A stretch of 22,247 nucleotides of DNA from Chara braunii (lineage: Eukaryota; Streptophyta; Charophyceae; Charales; Characeae), in the NCBI GenBank assembly GCA_003427395.1, contig BFEA01000328.1:280909-303155 (forward strand), in the 5' to 3' direction. The notes under the pieces were generated by a model. The model searched no databases and was not told the DNA's origin. It was given only the letters and a program-made list of their open reading frames with translations. Each line of letters starts with the position of its first letter. The stretch's first letter is position 1. Shown piece by piece: positions 17,275 to 22,247 of the stretch. The translations under genes and the position numbers were made by a program.

Positions 17275-17693
17275 GGGACCGATTCTCTGGCTTCTGGTTC
17301 ATTGAGTGCCTCAATCGTGGTTCTTCTGAGACGTATTTTGGCCAGACTAAAGAAATGAGAATTCAGTGTTTCTTCAGTAGATCTAGGCTCCCTACCATCG
17401 ATATTGTGTGTGCTTGAAGAGTTGGGACCTCAACTCCAGTATATGGTTTTGTATTTCAGAGGTCCACGATTCCTGCCCTTGCGAAATTTGCTTCTGCTCT
17501 GCATCCACAAGGTTTTGCATTATTATGATTTCGTGTTGGTATCGCTGTATAGCTAGATATTTGGAATAATCATTGCATTTTTTTGCCATAAAAAAAGTCC
17601 GTTGTTGAACCATGTGATTTGAGAGTCCTGACGAAGACGGTAACCTCTCCAGAAATCCCAAGCCTGCTGCAGGTATTTCTGGAAGGATTTGGA
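17275..17693 (-). pseudogene. LINE-B ORF2, linker between endonuclease and RT
   Basis: Reads FLERLPSSSG and QRTFFMAKKCNDYSKYL, then a coiled-coil-like helix (IIIMQNLVDAEQKQI) to a stop near 17392. In the adjacent frame TEETLNSHFFSLAKIRLRRT and TIEALNEPE continue down to about 17281. This FF-x-LxK-x-R-x-x-x-x-I-x-x-L pattern is typical of the stretch just ahead of the LINE RT. Beyond about 17275 the LINE match is lost. Confidence 0.65.
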
Positions 17694-18577
17694 CTACAGT
17701 AGGGAGGTATTAAGTTTATAATAGCTAGCCCCCTGGTCTGGCTGTTTGTGAAAGGTCAAAACTGCCATACACATCCTGTGGTCCAAGCCTGGGTATGGGC
17801 TGGTTGGCAGTATTGTTGCAACGGTGATCCCTCCTCCCGGTACTTCTGACGCCAAAATAAGATCAATCCGGGACTTAGACAGTCTGGAGGGATCATTATT
17901 TTGAATACACGTGAATGCTCTTTCATACGGGAAGCTGCGTTTGAAGGTATCAAATAGTGAGAGGGGGGCGCACATGCCTCTCAGCATCTGTTCATCCTCC
18001 TTTGCGTTGTGTGAGGTAGTGGGGTAGATTTTCCATCGGTCCAGCCATATGTCTGATGCGGCATTGAAATCTCCAGCTAGGATTATCGGGATATCTGGAG
18101 TGGGGACCGATTCGACTTTTTCGAAAAAAATCTTTATCTCACGGGTTGTGTTAGGGGCATACAAGGATATAATGCACACCACTTCCAATTCCAACATGCC
18201 CAGTACCTTGACCCATCGTCCGTCCTCCTTATCCGTTTCCCAGCTGAGCACTTGTAACAGTGATTCGGGCGGGATCCATATTGCCACCCCGACGCTCCCC
18301 GGGCTGGGGGCGAAGGCTTGGTAGCTTTGAAAGGGCCAGACTTGCTTGTAAGCCCTGTGATACTCTCGGGTGTCCAGCAGGTGGGTTTCCTGAATGCACA
18401 CTACATCCGGCCATAGTCTTCCCCCAAACCCTCGCATTAAATCCCATATGCATTTTTTTTTTCTGGGTTGTGGGATGCTAAACCGTTTACATTAATCGAT
18501 CTAACATCCAGGTTTGTCTGCTGGAGAGTATGTTTCTGTTTTTTATTCTTACCATACACTGCTTCTACCCAGTCCAT
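17694..18577 (-). pseudogene. LINE-B ORF2, APE-type endonuclease domain, nearly intact
   Basis: Likely start is ATG 18575-18577 (MDWVEAVYGK). LDVRSINVNGL (about 18480-18510) is motif 1. A run of 10 A (plus-strand T at 18453-18462) causes a frameshift, after which the frame is open for 247 codons. CIQETHLLD keeps the catalytic Glu, LAGDFN keeps Asp and Asn, SRIDLILAS is normal, and the last motif reads LDH instead of SDH, keeping Asp-His. It stops at 17694-17696. Apart from the homopolymer shift and the Ser to Leu change, this domain looks close to functional, unlike the LINE-A domain. Confidence 0.85.
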
Positions 18578-18811
18578 CGTAGTTTGTTAGTCTCTTTACC
18601 CCCCTCCTTTATCCGTTTTGTAACGGTGACCATTCTTGTATCTCCCAGTGTACCCCCTTATTGAGAATATTTTTTCTTAGTATAGTACAAATGCACGTGA
18701 GCAGGTCATCAGCTGACCAGATATCACTAGGTTTTATTTTTAGTTGTTGGGTTTTGAGCAGTGCATTATGGGTATGCCACTGTAGACCTGCCTCTTTGTT
18801 TTTTTTTAACC
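18578..18811 (-). other. LINE-B ORF1-ORF2 interval
   Basis: Short non-coding space between the end of ORF1 (18812) and ORF2 ATG 18577. No gene is seen. It contains T-rich tracts. Confidence 0.5.
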
Positions 18812-19410
18812 TTACGCCATCTTCAGGTTCTTTGATGATACGTTGATGGTGGTCTTTGCCCCTAGTTCGTAATGACTTGTAATAAATTTCGTAACCTCAT
18901 GGACCCATAATGCCCCTTCCCTCCGCATATGCCAACAGTGTAATGTCATTCCTCCATGTGCGGGGGCATATGGGTCCTCTGACTCAGCAGGTGGCAGACC
19001 TAATTCCCATTCCCCTGTCTTCCTGCTGATTGGAAGAACCAACACTTTGTCCCCCTCTGGCAGACCTTTGTGATACAACCCTTTCTCTATGAGGTGACGA
19101 ATCTTTGACCACTTTGAAAGCCCCATTTCCTCTGCAGCCTCACCGACCTCATTCTCTCCTTGTTTGGTTGGTTCAGTGTGTGTGGCTAGTTTGTATGATT
19201 AGGGGGGTGAGGAGGGGGCTGTTTTGTGCAGCTCTTTGAAGAATCCGGTGCTTTTGTCGTTGAGGGAGGCTGAAATTTTGGTGCATGATATTCCAAATTT
19301 TGTACAAGACCTGTTGCCAATTCGTATCCTGGTGTGGGTCTTGCCCCAAAGCTTGTTTCAGGCTGGGGCTCTCATCCAGCAGGGTTAATAGCTGTATGTT
19401 GCGTAGCACA

Positions 19411-19486
19411 CCGAACATGTTCGGGACCCCAGCGAGCAGCCGAACATGTTCGGACGCTCGGCCGAGCGCGAACCGAACGTGTTCGG
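19411..19486. repeat. Cluster of short perfect palindromes
   Basis: CCGAACATGTTCGG occurs at 19411-19424 and 19440-19453, a near copy (CCGAACGTGTTCGG) at 19473-19486, and CGCTCGGCCGAGCG at 19455-19468. A half site, CCGAACACG, follows at 19508. All lie inside the MULE-like MITE. Confidence 0.9.
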
Positions 19487-19556
19487 CCGAGTGCAAATCA
19501 GGGGGCCACCGAACACGTCCTCATGTGTGTGTGCTATATGGGGTGTAAGGGGGGTG

Positions 19557-19610
19557 TGCATGTGTGCGTGTGTGTGGTGTGTGTGTGTGTGTGTATGTGT
19601 GTGTATATGT
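19557..19610. repeat. (GT)n microsatellite
   Basis: An almost pure GT run with a few A or C interruptions, within the MULE-like MITE. Confidence 0.95.
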
Positions 19611-19721
19611 TCAAGAGTGATGACCAATGCCCCAGGGGTCCCCCAACCCCTATATATGTTTAAAAAAAAGTAAAAACAATAAAAAAAATAAAAATGTTCG
19701 GGCTCGGTTGATTTTGGTCCA

Positions 19722-19770
19722 CGTTCGGGCTCGGTGCCGAGCCTTCTGGTTCGGTCACCGAGCCCGAACG
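19722..19770. repeat. Hairpin with 15 bp perfect stem
   Basis: CGTTCGGGCTCGGTG (19722-19736) and CACCGAGCCCGAACG (19756-19770) are exact complements around a 19-base loop. Another TGTTCGGGCTCGG lies at 19695. It is near the right end of the MULE-like MITE. Confidence 0.9.
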
Positions 19771-20317
19771 CGATGCCCCGCAGGCTGTATGTAAACCTCA
19801 TCCCAGTATGACTTAGTTTGGCCTGTATACAGTCCCTGAAGTTGGGCAATTAACCATTCCGCCATGCCCTTTAGCTTGGTCTCGACGTCCACTTCCCCTT
19901 GAGATCTCCAAGCTTTTGGGTGTGCTATCCATCATCTCCTCATCTGCAGGGCCCTCCGACGGTTCCCAATCCATCGGTTGGGGTCCAAAAGCTTGAACAA
20001 ATGGGTCTGTATTAGGGGGGGCTTCTTCCATGGCCAGAGACCTTTCAGAGGCATCCATGTTTGGAGTTGGTTCTTCCAAGGTATGCGGCCCTTGTGAAGG
20101 GTCCAAAGTTACTACCTCCCCTGAGGTGTGCTGCCTGGTCACTTGCTGGGTGCCAAAGCTCTCAACGCTTCTGGTTGTTTCTTTCCCCCCCTTCCTTTTT
20201 CCTCCACATCTCCCCCTCCCTTTCCCACCCCCTCCTTGATCATTTGTTCACCCTTGCTTCCCATAGGGCTCTTCGGTTCCCCTTGTAGTTTGCTCTCCCT
20301 TCCCTCTTATGTTTGTA

Positions 20318-20416
20318 TACCCATCCTTCATGCCCTGCGTCTTATGGTTCATCCACGTTCACCCCACCTCCTTCTTTAGGTTCATCCACATATACCCATC
20401 CTTCATGCCTTGCGTC
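20318..20416. repeat. 75 bp-period duplication inside LINE-B ORF1
   Basis: TACCCATCCTTCATGCCCTG (20318) recurs at 20393 with one mismatch, together with GGTTCATCCAC (20346, 20379). On the minus strand this is a 25-codon in-frame repeat with peptide HEGWVY in both copies; a stop lies between them. Confidence 0.8.
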
Positions 20417-21534
20417 AACAGTTCTCCACCATGTGTCTTTGAATGGGTCGCGTAGCAATCGTCCTGTGGATCTGATTTTTTTGGCTGGGTGGTGGGGGCA
20501 GTCAGATTCCATGGGGAGGTGGCCGTACGCCTGACATTTTAAACACCACGACCTTGTTTTATATGAAGTGTGGATTTTGAAAGAGGATCACATCATCAAT
20601 GGTAAAAATGTGGCCTTTCGGTAGGTCGAGGGCCACCATAAGATAGTCATCCCTTGGAGCCACGTGGGGGGGGAAGGGGTCAATAAAATCAACAATTTCA
20701 TACCTCTGGGCTAATTCCTGCACGAAAGCCCCTTGAATTTCGATGGGCACATGCCGGAATTTCACCCAATAGTGTTTTATCATTAGTTGGTCTTGCTTTT
20801 CCTCTGGTCTTTGTTTTTTCTGGGGAGACCAGGGAAAGATCCGAACCTCCGATCATCCACAGGGTATGCTCCGTCATGTGTCCATGATACGCTTGTCCGA
20901 GTCAAACATACAAATTACCGTGAAGACCGTTGATGAGGTAGGTTGGATTAGGAAGAAGTCACGTGCGCCCTCTTCGGATCCTTTGAGGATCGCAAGTCTT
21001 TTCCTGATCCACCCTATCTTATCATTTGGCGGATTTGTAGGCCGCGTCGTCATAGAAAAACCACGTGCTCGCATGGCGAGTGTATATTGCGTCTCTTTCT
21101 TTGACCATGTCGCTCGGAAGGGCTTTAACCCTGTGCTTTTTTCCCCCTTGGCTAATTAGCTTATCTTCTGGACTGGCCAATAACTTTGCGAGGGAGTAAG
21201 CTGACGCAGTGGTCAGATTATCCAATGGGATTTGCAGGTCATTTTCCTCCTCTCAATCTCTTTTGACTGACAAAGTTTGGCCTGTGTACATTTTTTTGAG
21301 CTTATCGGCCCATGAAGGAGGGGACCCCTGAAAGGAATTGTTTTTGGTTCCTTCTTTCGTTTGAAGGTTATTCATCTCCTTTAGCAAGTCTACCGGGGAG
21401 GGGGGAGACCGTGACTGCGGGTTTTTTGTATGGTCAGTGAGGGGGAGATGGGATGAGGAGGCCTCTTCCACGGTCCCCCCCTCCATCCTCTCCTTCCTGT
21501 GTCGGGGCCGCCAATCGGTCGAGTGATGGCCCAT

Positions 21535-21663
21535 GGCACCCTGATAGCAGATTGTCTGTTACCATCCCCTTCCTTTCCTTTTCTAGCTTCGTTCTTCAAG
21601 CTCGACATGCTTTCCTTAACGTAGGGATTAATTCACGTGGGTGATTGCATGTGTTCTTAGGAG
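21535..21663 (-). other. LINE-B sequence before ORF1
   Basis: Includes an alternative frame with ATG 21606-21608 (MSSLKNEARKGKEG), which may be the original ORF1 start before a frameshift. The DNA upstream of this is the monomer array. Confidence 0.35.
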
Positions 21664-21810
21664 GCGTAACGAACAGGTTTAGTGGATGAGTGCAGAGAAG
21701 GGGGGGAAGAGTGCGTAACGAACAGGTTTAGTGGACGATCGCAGAGAAAGGGGGGGAGAGTGCGTAACGAACAGGATTAGTGGATGATCACCGAGAAGGG
21801 GGGGAAGAGT
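21664..21810 (-). repeat. Three 49 bp tandem monomers, G-rich
   Basis: Units start at 21664, 21713 and 21762, each GCGTAACGAACAGGTTTAGT or a one-base variant, then TGGATGA...GCAGAGAA and a G run. The exact 49 bp step shows recent tandem duplication. They lie directly upstream of LINE-B ORF1, where L1 elements of several hosts carry promoter monomers, so they may be a 5' UTR promoter array. Confidence 0.85.
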
Positions 21811-22247
21811 GCAGGATGGAGGATGTCGCAGATCAAGATCGGGGATGGGGGCTGGGAGGTGGAATTGGGGGGATCGAGATGAGGAGCCGACTCCCAAGTC
21901 CGGGGAATGGTGGATGGACGCAGAGCAGGGGGGGGCAAGTCGGTAGAGGTGAGTAGTGACAGGGTCGTGATCGGGATGGGGGCGGGGGGAAAAGGTAAGT
22001 AGTGATAGGATCGCAATCGGGATGGGGGGAAAAGCGGCGGGTAGAGATCGGGATCAGGGACGGGCCTGGGGTGAGATGCGAAATAGCGGGGTGCTGGCCG
22101 GGTGGAGATCGGGATCGGGGGCGGAGGGGCGGGGATTGAGGGTGGGAGTCGGGATCCCGGTTCGGGGGGAAGATACAAGTCAGGGAAATGGTGGATAGGC
22201 ACAGGGCAGTGAGGGGGTAGCGACAGGGTCGCGATCGGGATGGGGGC
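21811..22247 (-). repeat. Continuing degenerate G-rich repeats
   Basis: Made of diverged units with GATCGGGATGGGGGC and TGGATGGACGCAGAGCA motifs. A larger block at 21896-21983 recurs at 22177-22247 (281 bp apart, 17 bases shorter in the second, running off the window). The core TGGATG...GCAGAG plus G run links it to the 49 bp monomers. Many G runs make it quadruplex-capable on the plus strand. The proline-rich minus-strand ORFs are translations of this repeat, not genes. Confidence 0.7.

Larger units (their letters stand above)
19391..19792. mobile_element. 384 bp Mutator-like MITE with 9 bp target duplication
   Basis: GCTGTATGT is present at 19391-19399 and 19784-19792; between them, 19400-19783 is foreign. 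The ends are weakly inverted (TGCGTAGCACACCG against TGCGGGGCATCGCG, about 12 of 20 over the end). Removing the insert plus one copy of the nine bases restores the LINE-B ORF1 reading frame across the site. A 9 bp duplication with inverted ends points to the Mutator superfamily. There is no transposase; inside are palindromes, a (GT)n tract and a 15 bp-stem hairpin. Confidence 0.8.
18812..21534 (-). pseudogene. LINE-B ORF1 (RNA-binding protein), frameshifted and interrupted
   Basis: Possible start ATG 21532-21534 (MGHHSTDWRP); an alternative in another frame is ATG 21606-21608. PPSWADKLKKM (about 21300) leads into a DUF4283-like RRM-fold region in several frames (WIRKRLAILKG; FPWSPQKKQRP; HYWVKFRHVPIEIQG, about 20740-20780). 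A knuckle follows, WCLKCQAYGHLPMESDC (about 20495-20545; C-x2-C-x4-H-x6-C), with frameshifts around it. The acidic, proline-rich C-terminal extension is interrupted at 19400-19783 by a MITE. After a further shift near 19190 the last part (GLSKWSKIRHLIEKG to NLKMA) stops at 18812. The function of this last part is unknown to me. Confidence 0.7.
11617..22247 (-). mobile_element. LINE-B: second plant L1-type retrotransposon, interrupted
   Basis: Reading leftwards, the order is G-rich tandem monomers (5' region), ORF1 with DUF4283-like region and zinc knuckle, ORF2 endonuclease, linker, a 2.2 kb foreign segment, RT from RQGDP onward, the zf-RVT tail, a 3' region and perhaps the poly(A) at 11617. 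It is better preserved than LINE-A; its RT fragment has only two in-frame stops in about 660 codons. About 1 kb of RT (fingers and motif A) is absent. The two halves could be one damaged element or two copies of related elements; the outer limits are approximate. Confidence 0.65.

Noticed and set aside
21679-22202. Proline-rich minus-strand proteins of 72 and 141 residues
   Set aside because: Translations of G-rich tandem monomers; the repeating peptide mirrors the DNA period.
1-22247. LTR retrotransposon or endogenous virus
   Set aside because: No long terminal repeats, protease, integrase or capsid-like sequence were found; both RT genes are of LINE type.

Overview
The window looks like a nested-transposon region of a plant nuclear genome. 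The evidence is two different L1-type (non-LTR) retrotransposons whose ORF2 ends in the plant-type zinc-binding reverse-transcriptase tail (zf-RVT) and whose ORF1 has an RRM/DUF4283-like region followed by a CCHC-type knuckle, plus U6 snRNA-derived pseudogenes, miniature inverted-repeat elements and many poly(A)/poly(T) tracts. I see no intact host gene, no functional RNA gene and no bacterial or CRISPR feature. I cannot name the species. A seed-free land plant is possible, but that is a guess.

Layout. 1-2700: old repeats, namely two short-retroelement-like copies, a decayed array of about 100 bp units (about 473-1530), a 98 bp-period direct duplication (1864-2018) and one unrecognised 62-codon ORF. 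2701-2880: a tandem array made from the 5' half of U6 snRNA. 2886-3680: self-complementary motifs, a retroelement tail and a GC-rich stretch. About 3680-11406: LINE-A on the + strand, with ORF1, ORF2 (endonuclease, RT, zinc tail), a 3' region and A24. It carries stops, frameshifts and catalytic-residue losses, and a 397 bp antisense retroelement with an 11 bp target duplication sits inside ORF1. 11485-11790: a polyadenylated, internally deleted U6 retropseudogene and an antisense SINE-like copy. 12557-21608: LINE-B on the - strand (ORF1 to the right, RT and zinc tail to the left). Its RT palm start is missing, and about 2.2 kb of foreign DNA lies in its place. That DNA holds poly(T), a back-to-back pair of ~160 bp MITEs, hairpins and a Harbinger-like transposase remnant. 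LINE-B ORF1 is also split by a 384 bp Mutator-like MITE flanked by a perfect 9 bp duplication. 21664-22247: G-rich 49 bp tandem monomers, probably the LINE-B 5' promoter region.

How the parts relate. The LINE machinery plausibly supplied the enzymes that copied the U6 RNA and SINE-like elements (poly(A) tails, target duplications). All coding parts are now broken. The most unusual items are the tandem U6 5'-half array, the U6 retropseudogene with an internal deletion, the palindrome-rich MULE-like MITE, the inverted MITE pair, and a short core shared by several otherwise different repeats.
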